Shown: positions 23,536 through 31,182 of the stretch, in pieces
How the letters are laid out: each line of letters begins with the position of its first letter
Numbering within the stretch: the stretch's first letter is position 1
Source: an uncultured Collinsella sp.
GTDB taxonomy: Bacteria; Actinomycetota; Coriobacteriia; Coriobacteriales; Coriobacteriaceae
Direction of reading: 5' to 3'
Assembly (NCBI GenBank): GCA_902491915.1
Contig: CABUJL010000003.1
Location: forward strand, 1 to 47,702
DNA length: 47,702 bases
Made by a program: the position numbers and the translations under genes
Notes under the pieces: model-generated
What the model was told of the DNA's origin: nothing
Databases searched by the model: none
Seen by the model: only the letters and a program-made list of their open reading frames with translations

Positions 23536-23563
23536 GTGCAAAGTAACCTGTCCCCCTTGCACC
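23535..23563 (-). repeat. Stop-codon-adjacent hairpin with GGGACAGGTT loop (copy 1)
   Basis: GGTGCAA (23535-23541) and TTGCACC (23557-23563) enclose a loop reading GGGGGACAGGTTACT on the minus strand. The stem begins two bases after the thrE stop codon. The loop is shared with the hairpin at 31183, although the stems differ. Confidence 0.75.
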
Positions 23564-23565
23564 AA

Positions 23566-25134
23566 TTAGCTGGTGTGGCGCCAGCGAGGGTCGGTGAGCG
23601 TACGCGCCACACCCAGTCCAACGGGCAGAAACGCTACGATGAGCACTGCGCGCACAAACCAGCCGAGCATATTGACCGTGTCGAAGGTGCACATGTAATA
23701 CATCGAGCGATACAGATACAAGCCCGGCACCATAATGACAATCGAAGGCACCGTGAGGGCGATGCGCGGGTAGGTGAGCTTGACTTCAGCCAAGCTTGCG
23801 AGCAGCCCCGATACCAGCGCGCCGATAAACGCTGCTGCCTCGGGAGGCATTCCCGTGCTGAGGCCCAGGAAGGGAATCATCGTCGGCGCATCGACAAGGG
23901 TCAGACGCAGGGTATTGGACACGGCGCCGATCAACCCAGCTGCCGCGGCCATCTTTACCGGGCTGTTGAACATCACCGAGAAGCCGAATACGCCAACGAA
24001 GCTCATCAGTATGCGCAAGAGCGTAAGAGCCAACGGTGAGAGGCCGAGCGGGGCGAAGTCATCCGGCGCCAGTCCCACGCACTCGGCAACCATCCAACCT
24101 ACGAGGGTCGCCATCACAATAATCGACACAGCATACGAAAGACGCTCGATACCGCTTCGCATGTCGAGCTTAGCGATGTCGAGGCCTGCCGTAATGAGCG
24201 GAAAGCCGGGAATCACAAAGAGCATGGCGCCGATATAGCCTTCTTGGTGCGACATTGCCCCCGGTATGACCTGGCCAAGGCCGAGCAATGCCAGCAGATA
24301 CGAAACGCAAGCGAGCGCAACACCGGTCGTCAGCGCGCTGAACTGACCAAGGCCTTGCTTGAGAATATGGGAGCGAGCAAAGTTACCGACACCAGCGCCT
24401 ACGAATGCACAGGCCATCTCGATAGGGCCGCCGCCGAGCAAAAAGACGAAGGCGCCGCAAGCACAGGCTGCCGCAAGGCCCTGTTGCCAGGGAGAGTAAT
24501 CGGGCTTTGAGCTCTCAACGGTCCTGAGCATCTCGTGATACTCGTGTACCGTGAAGCGACGACCATAGGTCTCGATTTCCTTGAGGAAACTCTCCATCAT
24601 CCAAATGCGATGGGTATTGACTCCCGTTGTGGGCAGGCTGACAACCTCGTTAAAGCAGTGGCCATCTTCGATGCAAGTGCACTCAAACGACAGAAGACTC
24701 AGGTCGACGTGAATTGTGACGCCGAGCACGTCAGCAACACGATTCATGGTATCGCGTACACGCCAGGCACCCGTTCCGCTCGCGAGCATAAGCATGCCGG
24801 TGCGGCAGATGATGGATGACTTATCGGTGAGCGGCGCATCGACGGCAAGTTCATCGCCTGCCGTCACGATCTGATGCCAGTCAGTTTTCATATGGAGCGC
24901 GCCGGCACGAACGCCGTGGTGCATGGGGGCTCTCGAAAGCAGCGAGTCAAGGCGCGAAGGCTGTGGGGGCTCCACTGATTCACCCTCAACCTCATCAGCC
25001 TCTTCATCGACCAGATCAAAGGAATCAAGCGGCGCTGGCTCGCGACGGTCGATCAGCTCCTCGTCCTCATCATCAAAGTAATTGAACTGATCGAGCATGT
25101 CCTCTTCGATTGCACGCTCGCTCGCGTCGTCCAT
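23566..25134 (-). CDS. Threonine/serine exporter family protein (ThrE-like), 522 aa
   Basis: Membrane protein joining the two ThrE modules. An acidic N-terminal region (residues 1-90, DEDEELIDRREPAPLDSFDL...) precedes the DUF1212/ThrE domain: ICRTGMLMLASGTGAWRVRD, the FECTCIEDG strand, VSLPTTGVNTHRIW, then five hydrophobic helices including IGAMLFVIPGFPLITAGLDI. The second half (from ~residue 385) is the DUF3815/ThrE_2 module with FGFSVMFNSP, AAAGLIGAVSNTLRL, AAAFIGALVSGLLA and VPSIVIMVPGLYLYRSMYYM. Corynebacterium ThrE exports L-Thr and L-Ser; the same broad substrates are assumed. Start ATG 25134 has AAGGGAG seven bases upstream. Its stop is immediately followed by a repeat hairpin. Confidence 0.87.
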   Translation of the reverse strand: MDDASERAIEEDMLDQFNYFDDEDEELIDRREPAPLDSFDLVDEEADEVEGESVEPPQPSRLDSLLSRAPMHHGVRAGALHMKTDWHQIVTAGDELAVDAPLTDKSSIICRTGMLMLASGTGAWRVRDTMNRVADVLGVTIHVDLSLLSFECTCIEDGHCFNEVVSLPTTGVNTHRIWMMESFLKEIETYGRRFTVHEYHEMLRTVESSKPDYSPWQQGLAAACACGAFVFLLGGGPIEMACAFVGAGVGNFARSHILKQGLGQFSALTTGVALACVSYLLALLGLGQVIPGAMSHQEGYIGAMLFVIPGFPLITAGLDIAKLDMRSGIERLSYAVSIIVMATLVGWMVAECVGLAPDDFAPLGLSPLALTLLRILMSFVGVFGFSVMFNSPVKMAAAAGLIGAVSNTLRLTLVDAPTMIPFLGLSTGMPPEAAAFIGALVSGLLASLAEVKLTYPRIALTVPSIVIMVPGLYLYRSMYYMCTFDTVNMLGWFVRAVLIVAFLPVGLGVARTLTDPRWRHTS

Positions 25135-25240
25135 ATAGACGCTCCCTTCCTGCCGACTAACCCCCATCCTAGGCAGCAACGGCTAAAGGAAACATAAAAG
25201 AGACGACTGTCATGCGAGCCATGTGGGCAATATCCGTTGG

Positions 25241-25271
25241 GTAGTCGTTTAAGAACGTCCCCAATGACTAC
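25241..25271 (-). repeat. Hairpin with GGGGACGTTCTTAA loop, thrE upstream region
   Basis: GTAGTCGTT (25241-25249) and AATGACTAC (25263-25271) pair at 8 of 9 positions. On the minus strand the loop reads GGGGACGTTCTTAA, similar in layout to the GGGACAGGTT loops near thrE and rph. Apart from this and the terminator that follows, 25135-25355 shows nothing coding. Confidence 0.55.
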
Positions 25272-25355
25272 ATCGATGTTCTAAGTGTCAACCAAGTCAA
25301 CGCCGCAGATAGAGGACGGACAGCGAGCGACGTCCAGAGCGAACAAGTTGGCATG

Positions 25356-25397
25356 AAAAAGGCAAGGCATAGACCTTCTGGTCATGCCTTGCCTTTT
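25356..25397. terminator. Bidirectional hairpin upstream of the thrE region
   Basis: AAAAGGCAAGGCAT plus GACC pair with GGTC plus ATGCCTTGCCTTTT (25357-25397) with one bulged base. Because of the A- and T-rich ends it would work as a terminator on either strand. It lies downstream of lysS. Confidence 0.8.
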
Positions 25398-25438
25398 GAA
25401 TGACAAATTGTCGCTCTGGGCGGCGCGCAGCGTCGAGC

Positions 25439-25468
25439 GGTTACGGCGTTTGGTAAAACGCCGTAACC
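25439..25468 (-). repeat. Stop-codon-adjacent GGTTACG hairpin (copy 1, lysS)
   Basis: GGTTACGGCGTTT (25439-25451) pairs perfectly with AAACGCCGTAACC (25456-25468) around a 4-base loop. It starts 2 bases after the lysS stop codon. A sister copy follows dtd at 29957 with the same loop and a compensated change of two base pairs. Confidence 0.85.
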
Positions 25469-25470
25469 CC

Positions 25471-27435
25471 CTAGTACATCTTTGCGCCGGCGGGGATGGA
25501 GGCGTCGAGCTGGATCAGGTTGAGGCGCTCCTCGCCCTCCTCCTCGTGGACAGCGCTGATCAGCATGCCGCAGCTGGGAATACCCATCATCTTGCGCGGA
25601 GGCAGGTTGGTGATGGCAAGCAAGGTCTTGCCAACCAGGTCCTCGGGCTCATAGTATTCATGGATGCCGGAGAGAATGGTGCGGTCGGTGCCGGTGCCGT
25701 CGTCGAGCGTAAAGTTCAGCAGCTTCTTGGACTTCTTGACGGCCTCGCATGCCTTGACCTTCACAGCGCGGAAGTCGCTCTTGGAGAAGGTATCAAAGTC
25801 GACGAACTCCTCAAACAGCGGCTCAACGGCGATCTTGGAGTAATCGAGCGTGGGCTTAAGCGACTTAGCGAACGGGCTCGCGGCGTTGCCGGCCTCGGCA
25901 GCCTTGGCGGCAGCGGCACCGGACTGGAAACCCTTCTCGGGCTTCATGTGCGGGAACAGCAGCACGTCGCGGATAGAAGCCTGGTTGGTGAGCAGCATGA
26001 CCACGCGGTCGATGCCGATGCCGATGCCGCCCGCAGGAGGCATACCGTACTCGAGGGCGCGCACGTAGTCCTCGTCGTACTCCATGGCCTCGTCGTCACC
26101 GCCGGCCTTCTCGGCCATCTGAGCGGCAAAGCGCTCGGCCTGGTCGACCGGGTCGTTGAGCTCAGAGAACGCGTTGGCGTACTCGTGACCGGCAATAACC
26201 AGCTCAAAGCGGTGCGTCAGGCGCGGGTCGTCCTCAAAGCGCTTGGCAAGCGGGCTGACCTCGATGGGGTAATCGCACACGAACGTGGGGTTGACGATGG
26301 TGTCCTCGCCCAGCTCATCGTAGATCTCGGCGATAATCTTGCCGGCGGTCCACTCGGGCTTAATCTCCAGGCCCTTCTCGCGCGCGGCGGCAGCAAGCTC
26401 CTCGACCGGCGTGTCGATGGTGACCTGCTTGCCGAGCACGTCGGAGACGATGTCGGTCATGGGACGGCTGGCCCACTCACCAGAAAGGTCGATGGTCTGG
26501 CCCTGGTACTCGATGACCTCGGGGTTGCCGATGGCCTTGTTAGCCGCCTTAATGACACCCTGGGCGAGCGCCTTCATGCCCTCGAGGTCGGAGAAGGCAC
26601 GGTAGGCCTCCATCGTGGTGAACTCGGGGTTGTGGGTAAGGTCCATGCCCTCGTTACGGAAGATGCGGCCGATCTCGAACACGCGCTCAAAACCACCGAC
26701 GATGCAGCGCTTGAGGTGCAGCTCGGTGGCAATACGCAGGTAGCACTCCTGATCGAGCGCGTTGAAGTGGGTAATGAACGGCTTGGCCGTGGCACCACCC
26801 TGGATGGTCTGCAGGATGGGGGTCTCGACCTCCATGTAGCCGTCGGACTCCATAAAGCGACGGAAGGTGGAGAGAATCTGCGAACGCTTACGGAAGGTCT
26901 CACGAACGTCGTCGTTGGCGATCAGGTCGACATAGCGCTGGCGATAGCGGGTCTCCTTGTCGGAAAGACCGTGGAACTTCTCGGGCAGCGGACGAACGGC
27001 CTTGGAAAGCAGGGTCGCGCTCTCAGGGGCAACGGAAAGCTGGCCGCGCTTGGTGCGCACGACCACGCCGGTCACGCCCAGGATGTCGCCCAGGTCGAGG
27101 GCCTTGAGCGTATTCCAGGCAGCCTCGTCCATGTCGTTGATGCGGCAGAACAGTTGAATCTCGGCAGTCGCATCGCGCACGACGATGAACATGATCTTGC
27201 CCTGACCGCGCTTGGCGACCACACGGCCGGCAATCTTCACGACATCCTCGGTGTCCTCACCATCGGCAAGATCGGCGTACTTAGCCTCGATATCGGCGAC
27301 GTAGTCCTCAAGCTCAGAGTGCTCAGGATAGGGGTTCTGGCCCGCCTCGAACAGGGCGGCGCGCTTGACCAGGCGGGTGGCGCGCTCGTCGTTGAGCGTC
27401 GATGCCTGATCGGCGGCGTTCTGGTTCTCTGCCAT
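25471..27435 (-). CDS. lysS: Lysyl-tRNA synthetase (class II) with C-terminal tRNA-binding domain
   Basis: Charges tRNA-Lys. The N-terminal OB-fold anticodon-binding domain (residues ~60-165) precedes the class II core with ETPILQTIQGGATAKPF, the motif 2 region FRNEGMDLTHNPEFTTMEAY and motif 3 GGIGIGIDRVVMLLTN. Standard bacterial LysRS ends near residue 500. This chain continues to 654 with a second domain from ~545 (VDFDTFSKSDFRAVKVKACE, LPPRKMMGIPSCGMLISA). That domain matches the EMAPII/Trbp111-like OB fold found at the C-terminus of many methionyl-tRNA synthetases. It should add general tRNA affinity. Start ATG 27435. Confidence 0.95.
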   Translation of the reverse strand: MAENQNAADQASTLNDERATRLVKRAALFEAGQNPYPEHSELEDYVADIEAKYADLADGEDTEDVVKIAGRVVAKRGQGKIMFIVVRDATAEIQLFCRINDMDEAAWNTLKALDLGDILGVTGVVVRTKRGQLSVAPESATLLSKAVRPLPEKFHGLSDKETRYRQRYVDLIANDDVRETFRKRSQILSTFRRFMESDGYMEVETPILQTIQGGATAKPFITHFNALDQECYLRIATELHLKRCIVGGFERVFEIGRIFRNEGMDLTHNPEFTTMEAYRAFSDLEGMKALAQGVIKAANKAIGNPEVIEYQGQTIDLSGEWASRPMTDIVSDVLGKQVTIDTPVEELAAAAREKGLEIKPEWTAGKIIAEIYDELGEDTIVNPTFVCDYPIEVSPLAKRFEDDPRLTHRFELVIAGHEYANAFSELNDPVDQAERFAAQMAEKAGGDDEAMEYDEDYVRALEYGMPPAGGIGIGIDRVVMLLTNQASIRDVLLFPHMKPEKGFQSGAAAAKAAEAGNAASPFAKSLKPTLDYSKIAVEPLFEEFVDFDTFSKSDFRAVKVKACEAVKKSKKLLNFTLDDGTGTDRTILSGIHEYYEPEDLVGKTLLAITNLPPRKMMGIPSCGMLISAVHEEEGEERLNLIQLDASIPAGAKMY

Positions 27436-27453
27436 AAGTTAGCTCCTCAAACT

Positions 27454-27486
27454 AAAACGCTCCCCAGGATTCGGTCCCAGGGAGCG
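27454..27486 (-). terminator. Terminator downstream of greA
   Basis: Minus-strand CGCTCCC and GGGAGCG (27458-27464, 27480-27486) with inner GGGA/TCC pairs are followed by TTTTAG. It lies between greA and lysS, so lysS probably also has its own transcription start. Confidence 0.65.
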
Positions 27487-27514
27487 AAAACATACCTTTA
27501 CGCGGGACCGTGGT

Positions 27515-27985
27515 CTAGCGTGCGATCTTGGCGATGGTGTAGACGCGAGTCTTGCCGGAAGGCGTAACGACCTCGACGGAATCGCCCTCGCCGTGACCAA
27601 TGATGGCGTGACCGACCGGAGACTCGTTGGAAATCTTGTGCTCGAGCGAGTTGGTCTCGGTGGTACCGACGAGCGTGACTTCCATGACCTCGCCGTTGGG
27701 ATCAATCAGCGAAACGGTGGAACCGATGGAGACGGTCAGGTCGCCCGTGGTGGCAGCAACCTGAGCGTTGGCAAGAATGGCCTGGATCTCGGCGATACGA
27801 GCAGCATTCTGGGCCTGCTTGTCCTTGGCGGCATCGTACTCGGAGTTCTCCGAAAGGTCGCCGAACGCGCGGGCTTCCTTGATGTCCTCGACGATCTCCT
27901 TGGCGTAATCGCCCTCACGCCAGGCGAGCTCCTCGACGAGCTTCTGGCGGCCCTCAGCGGTCAGTACGATCTGGCTTGCGTCCAT
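27515..27985 (-). CDS. greA: Transcription elongation factor GreA
   Basis: A 156-residue factor that rescues backtracked RNA polymerase by stimulating transcript cleavage. The N-terminal coiled coil (LTAEGRQKLVEELAW ... GDLSENSEYDAAKDKQAQNAARI) carries the acidic tip DLSENSEYDAAK. The C-terminal globular half has VSIGSTVSLID, ISNESPVGHAIIGHGEGDSV and VTPSGKTRVYTI. The start ATG 27985 has GGGGAG eight bases upstream. Confidence 0.96.
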   Translation of the reverse strand: MDASQIVLTAEGRQKLVEELAWREGDYAKEIVEDIKEARAFGDLSENSEYDAAKDKQAQNAARIAEIQAILANAQVAATTGDLTVSIGSTVSLIDPNGEVMEVTLVGTTETNSLEHKISNESPVGHAIIGHGEGDSVEVVTPSGKTRVYTIAKIAR

Positions 27986-28091
27986 ACGGATATCTCCCCA
28001 ACTCTGATCAAACAATCAACTGTCAACAAAACGAAAAAGACCGGCTAGCCTGCGGGCAAGCCGGTCAGGTGCTCACCCCAAAGGGATGGGA

Positions 28092-28367
28092 CTACTCTGC
28101 GTCCGCGTCGCTGTCCTCTGCCTGCTTCTTCTTGGCAGCAGCGAGCTTGGCCTCGAGCTCAGCGATCTCCTTGTCCTCCTCGGACTGCTCGACCACGACC
28201 TCCTCGGCCTGCTTGGTCTCGGCCTTATCGTCGCCCTCCATACCCTCACGGATATTCTTGACGGTAGAGCCGAGGGACTTGCCGAGCTTCGGCAGGTTCT
28301 TGGGCCCGAAGATAATCAGGACAACGACGAGAATAATGATGAGCTCAGGAGCCCTCAGTCCAAACAT
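28092..28367 (-). CDS. tatA: Sec-independent protein translocase TatA
   Basis: A 91-residue pore-forming subunit of the twin-arginine export system. It has one N-terminal transmembrane helix (LIIILVVVLIIFG, residues ~9-21), the FGPKNLPKLGKSLG hinge/amphipathic helix, and a charged tail rich in Glu/Lys (EEVVVEQSEEDKEIAELEAK). ATG 28367 has GAGG five bases upstream; readings that start further upstream run through the tRNA gene and are excluded. tatC is not in the window. Confidence 0.93.
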   Translation of the reverse strand: MFGLRAPELIIILVVVLIIFGPKNLPKLGKSLGSTVKNIREGMEGDDKAETKQAEEVVVEQSEEDKEIAELEAKLAAAKKKQAEDSDADAE

Positions 28368-28406
28368 GTAGACCTCCACAATACAGCGAGACAAGCTCGA
28401 ATGAGT

Positions 28407-28427
28407 ATACCGCGGGTATCGCGGTAT
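28407..28427. promoter_or_regulatory. Dyad overlapping the tatA promoter
   Basis: ATACCGCG (28407-28414) and CGCGGTAT (28420-28427) form a perfect 8-bp dyad about 40 bases upstream of the tatA start. On the minus strand a TATACT -10-like box overlaps its downstream arm. Operator is the likely role, without a known binder. Confidence 0.4.
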
Positions 28428-28441
28428 CACAACACTAGCTA

Positions 28442-28470
28442 AAAAAAGGGACCGCAAGAAGCGGTCCCTC
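28442..28470 (-). terminator. tRNA-Pro terminator
   Basis: AGGGACCGC / GCGGTCCCT (28448-28456, 28462-28470) with a 5-base loop is followed on the minus strand by seven T. It lies 10 bases after the tRNA. Confidence 0.92.
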
Positions 28471-28480
28471 CTCATGCTCT

Positions 28481-28557
28481 GGTCGGGTTGACTGGATTTG
28501 AACCAGCGACCCCTGCGTCCCGAACGCAGTGCTCTACCAAACTGAGCCACAACCCGT
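28481..28557 (-). tRNA. tRNA-Pro (anticodon CGG)
   Basis: Minus-strand cloverleaf: acceptor CGGGTTG/CAACCCG, anticodon stem CTGCG/CGCAG with loop TTCGGGA (anticodon CGG), T-loop TTCAAAT, discriminator A and encoded CCA. A TACTAT -10-like box lies about 10 bases upstream. Confidence 0.95.
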
Positions 28558-28605
28558 TAGCTCGACTATAGTAACAAAGATTTTCGCCGCGTGCTAGAGA
28601 AATTT

Positions 28606-29502
28606 TTATTTCTTTGGCGCGTCGATTTGAACCGTGTTGGGAATAAGCTCAGTCGCGCAGGCCCACCAGCCATTTTGCTGGGCAGCATCGGCAAGCCTTT
28701 CGGCCGTGGCAGCGGTGTCGCAAATGGCAAACGAGCAGGCACCCGATCCGCACACATCTACAGCAACGGTTCCGTCCTGTTTACGCAGCCAGTCGAGGAC
28801 CGTTTGAATCTGCGACTCCATCTGTGCGGAAATGACACCAAGGTTGTTATGGATGAGTGCATATGCCGTCTCGGCATCACCAGCACGCAAGGCAGAAGCT
28901 ATCGCGCCGGGCTTGTCCGCAGGCACCGAGGCCTCGTCAAAACGTCGATAGGCTTCAATTGTCGAAACACTTGCCTCGCGCGGCTTGACCAGCACGACGG
29001 GCGTCGCGGGCAGCGCGGGGTACTCAGTTGCCAGCACGTCTCCCCCACCTACGTAGAACGCAGGACTCGCGTGCAAAAAGAACGGGACGTCAGCACCGAT
29101 GCCTCGCGCAATATCGTCGAGCGCTGGGTCGGTGCGATCAATGCCCCAGAGCTCCGCCAAGGCGACAATGACCGCGGCCGCATCCGTCGAGGGGCCGCCC
29201 AAGCCGGCGCACAATGGGATGCGCTTCTCAATCGTCACGCAGATGTTTGCCTCGCGACCATAATGCTCGGCCATAGCAACCGCAGCCCGATACGCCGTAT
29301 TCTTTTGCATGGGAAAATCTGATGCCGGAACCGTCTGGACGGTCAGCGCCTGCGCCGGCGTGACCGTCACGGTATCGGAAAGACCGACGGCCGCCATCAG
29401 GGAATCGACCCTGTGGTAGCCGCGGTCATCGCGCTCGGTATGAACCCCCAGGTAGAGGTTAATCTTTGCCGGCGCGGAAAGAGTCAGGGACCGATCGGTC
29501 AC
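28606..29502 (-). CDS. ispE: 4-diphosphocytidyl-2-C-methyl-D-erythritol kinase
   Basis: GHMP kinase for the fourth MEP-pathway step, phosphorylating CDP-ME. The N-terminus has LSAPAKINLYLGVHTERDDRGYH, the ATP loop reads IPLCAGLGGPSTDAAAVI (common form GLGGGSSDAA, so GP-ST replaces GG-SS), and VFFLHASPAF/VLVKP lie in the middle. The C-terminal SGACSFAIC stands in for the usual GSGA/C loop. The start is GTG 29502 with GAGGAG eight bases upstream; that site lies in the end of the veg gene. ispD and ispF sit 20 kb away in the same window. Confidence 0.92.
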   Translation of the reverse strand: MTDRSLTLSAPAKINLYLGVHTERDDRGYHRVDSLMAAVGLSDTVTVTPAQALTVQTVPASDFPMQKNTAYRAAVAMAEHYGREANICVTIEKRIPLCAGLGGPSTDAAAVIVALAELWGIDRTDPALDDIARGIGADVPFFLHASPAFYVGGGDVLATEYPALPATPVVLVKPREASVSTIEAYRRFDEASVPADKPGAIASALRAGDAETAYALIHNNLGVISAQMESQIQTVLDWLRKQDGTVAVDVCGSGACSFAICDTAATAERLADAAQQNGWWACATELIPNTVQIDAPKK

Positions 29503-29504
29503 CG

Positions 29505-29801
29505 TTAATGCTCCTCGAGCTGATTGCCGAGCGGGGTAAAGATATGCTCGCCGCTCTCGGGGTCGAACAGCTCGACCTGGCCGGTGAGGACATCGATGTA
29601 CTGGTAGGACTGACGCGACTTGCGGCCGCGGCGCTCGTCAACCTCGACGATAAAGACGGCGGGGTGGACGCTCTTGATGGTGCCCATGCGCTCGACAACG
29701 CGGGTGCGGCCCATGTTGGCCTTAACTTTGACGCGATCGCCCACCATATCGGTCAGCTTCTCGTGGATGTCGTCGACGTGATTGACTTCCATCTCTTCCA
29801 T
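29505..29801 (-). CDS. veg: Veg family protein
   Basis: A 98-residue protein like B. subtilis Veg, which affects biofilm-matrix gene expression and spore outgrowth. Family features are the VNHVDDIHEKLTDMVGDRVK start, KANMGRTRVVERMGTIKSVHP, the FIVEVDERRGRKSRQSYQYID core and a TGQVELFDP end. A start at ATG 29801 is preferred because GGAGG lies eight bases upstream. It is followed by ispE after 2 bases, as in several Gram-positive genomes where veg and ispE are neighbours. Confidence 0.9.
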   Translation of the reverse strand: MEEMEVNHVDDIHEKLTDMVGDRVKVKANMGRTRVVERMGTIKSVHPAVFIVEVDERRGRKSRQSYQYIDVLTGQVELFDPESGEHIFTPLGNQLEEH

Positions 29802-29868
29802 GAACAGGGCCTCCAGAAGGTGCAATTCAAAAAGGGGATAATACCCCTAAGATAGACAAAACTCTAAT

Positions 29869-29898
29869 ACTATAGCACCCTGTTGTGGCCATACGCAA
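29869..29898 (-). promoter_or_regulatory. Promoter of veg-ispE
   Basis: On the minus strand -35 TTGCGT (29893-29898) and -10 TATAGT (29869-29874) are spaced by 18 bases, about 70 bases before veg. A short AGGGG/CCCCT hairpin with TTTTT (29829-29848) lies in the leader. Confidence 0.55.
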
Positions 29899-29956
29899 GT
29901 AGCTAAATAAGCCCGGTCCCAAATACGTACCAGACGACAATCTCGCATGACCAGTT

Positions 29957-29984
29957 GTTACGCGGTTTGGTAAAACCGCGTAAC
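29957..29984 (-). repeat. Stop-codon-adjacent GGTTACG hairpin (copy 2, dtd)
   Basis: GTTACGCGGTTT (29957-29968) pairs perfectly with AAACCGCGTAAC (29973-29984). It ends one base before the dtd stop codon. Relative to the lysS copy, two adjacent base pairs are swapped (GC to CG) on both arms, so pairing is kept. Confidence 0.85.
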
Positions 29985-30431
29985 CTAAAGGTTGTCGGTG
30001 TCCAAGACGATGGTGAATGGGCCGTCGTTGACGAGATCGACTTTCATATCGGCGCCAAAGATGCCGTGCGCCACGTGTTCGACATCTTGACGAACGAGCG
30101 TCAGGAAGTACTCGTAGAGCTCGTTGGCGACATCGGGGGCGCCGGCATCCGTAAACGATGGGCGGCGACCGTGGCGGCAGTCGGCGAACAGCGTGAACTG
30201 CGACACCACGAGCACCTCGCCGTCGACATCGGCAAGCGCCAAGTTGGTCTTGCCGTTCTCGTCCTCGTTGATACGCAGCCCGCGGAGCTTGCCCCACAGC
30301 TTGTCGGCCTCGGCACGCGTATCGCCATGGCCCACACCCAGCAGCACCAGGTAGCCGCGTCCAATGCGGCCCACGCACTCGCCGTCGACCGTCACGCCGG
30401 CGTTGAGCACGCGCTGCACCACCGCACGCAC
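29985..30431 (-). CDS. dtd: D-aminoacyl-tRNA deacylase
   Basis: A 148-residue enzyme that hydrolyses D-aminoacyl-tRNAs (and Gly-tRNA-Ala), protecting translation. Hallmarks are MRAVVQRV at the start, VVSQFTLFAD with the Ser-Gln-Phe-Thr active-site motif, RRPSFTDAG and a NDGPFTIVLDT end. The latter matches the usual NxGPVT with Phe for Val. The start is GTG 30431 with GAGGAG upstream; rdgB ends 3 bases before. Confidence 0.95.
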   Translation of the reverse strand: MRAVVQRVLNAGVTVDGECVGRIGRGYLVLLGVGHGDTRAEADKLWGKLRGLRINEDENGKTNLALADVDGEVLVVSQFTLFADCRHGRRPSFTDAGAPDVANELYEYFLTLVRQDVEHVAHGIFGADMKVDLVNDGPFTIVLDTDNL

Positions 30432-30434
30432 GGT

Positions 30435-31076
30435 CTACTCCTCGCCCGTCAGCTTGGCGGACAGATGCTCGAGCGCGTGGAAACGATGGCTGATGGCGTT
30501 CTTCTCGTCAGCCGTCAGCTCGGCCATGGTCTTGCCCGGCGTGTCGACCGGCAGGAACAGCGGGTCGTAGCCAAAGCCGTGATCGCCGCGGCCCTCGTGC
30601 GCGATAACGCCCTCGCAGGCGCCCTCGCCATAGGTGACCAAACCGTCCGTGTCGATGAGCGCGACGACGCTCATAAAGCGCGCGGTGCGATCCTCGTCGG
30701 CCACGCCATCCAGGTTAACGAGGAGTTTGGCGTTGTTGGCGGCATCGTCGCCGTGCACGCCCGCATAGCGCGCGCTATACACGCCAGGCTCGCCGTCCAG
30801 CGCGTCGACGACCAAGCCCGAATCGTCGGCAATGGCCATAAGGCCCGTCTCCTCAACCGCGGCTTGGGCCTTGATGATGGCGTTCTCCAAAAACGTCGTG
30901 CCGTTTTCCTCGGGATCCTCAAAATCACCCAGCTGGCCGAGCGCCACAAAGCGCACCTCGGGCATGACCTTGCCCAAAATGGCCTCGATCTCGGTGAGCT
31001 TATGGGCGTTGCCCGTTGCCACGACGATGGTCGCCGCCGGGTCGAGGGTGTCGATGTCAATCTTCTCAAGTGCCAT
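30435..31076 (-). CDS. rdgB: XTP/dITP pyrophosphatase (RdgB/HAM1 family)
   Basis: House-cleaning NTPase that removes non-canonical purine nucleotides (dITP, XTP). The 213-residue chain has IVVATGNAHKLTEIEAIL (N-terminal SxNxxK-type motif), ENAIIKAQAAVEETGLMAIADDSGLVVDAL, GEPGVYSARYAG and the C-terminal FGYDPLFLPVDTPGKTMAELT, NAISHRFHAL. GGAGG lies six bases before ATG 31076. It follows rph, as in many bacteria. Confidence 0.95.
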   Translation of the reverse strand: MALEKIDIDTLDPAATIVVATGNAHKLTEIEAILGKVMPEVRFVALGQLGDFEDPEENGTTFLENAIIKAQAAVEETGLMAIADDSGLVVDALDGEPGVYSARYAGVHGDDAANNAKLLVNLDGVADEDRTARFMSVVALIDTDGLVTYGEGACEGVIAHEGRGDHGFGYDPLFLPVDTPGKTMAELTADEKNAISHRFHALEHLSAKLTGEE

Positions 31077-31182
31077 AACTGGCCTCCTTGTCTCTATAGC
31101 AAGCCGCGTGAGGGGCGTTTGGGCACTTGACCTCTCCCCTCTCAGGCGATCGGACCTTTCAACGCAGCATTTCAGCAGATAA

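Noticed and set aside
25384..27567. 727-codon plus-strand frame opposite lysS
   Set aside because: Shadow of lysS; low-complexity His/Gly/Leu composition and no recognisable family.
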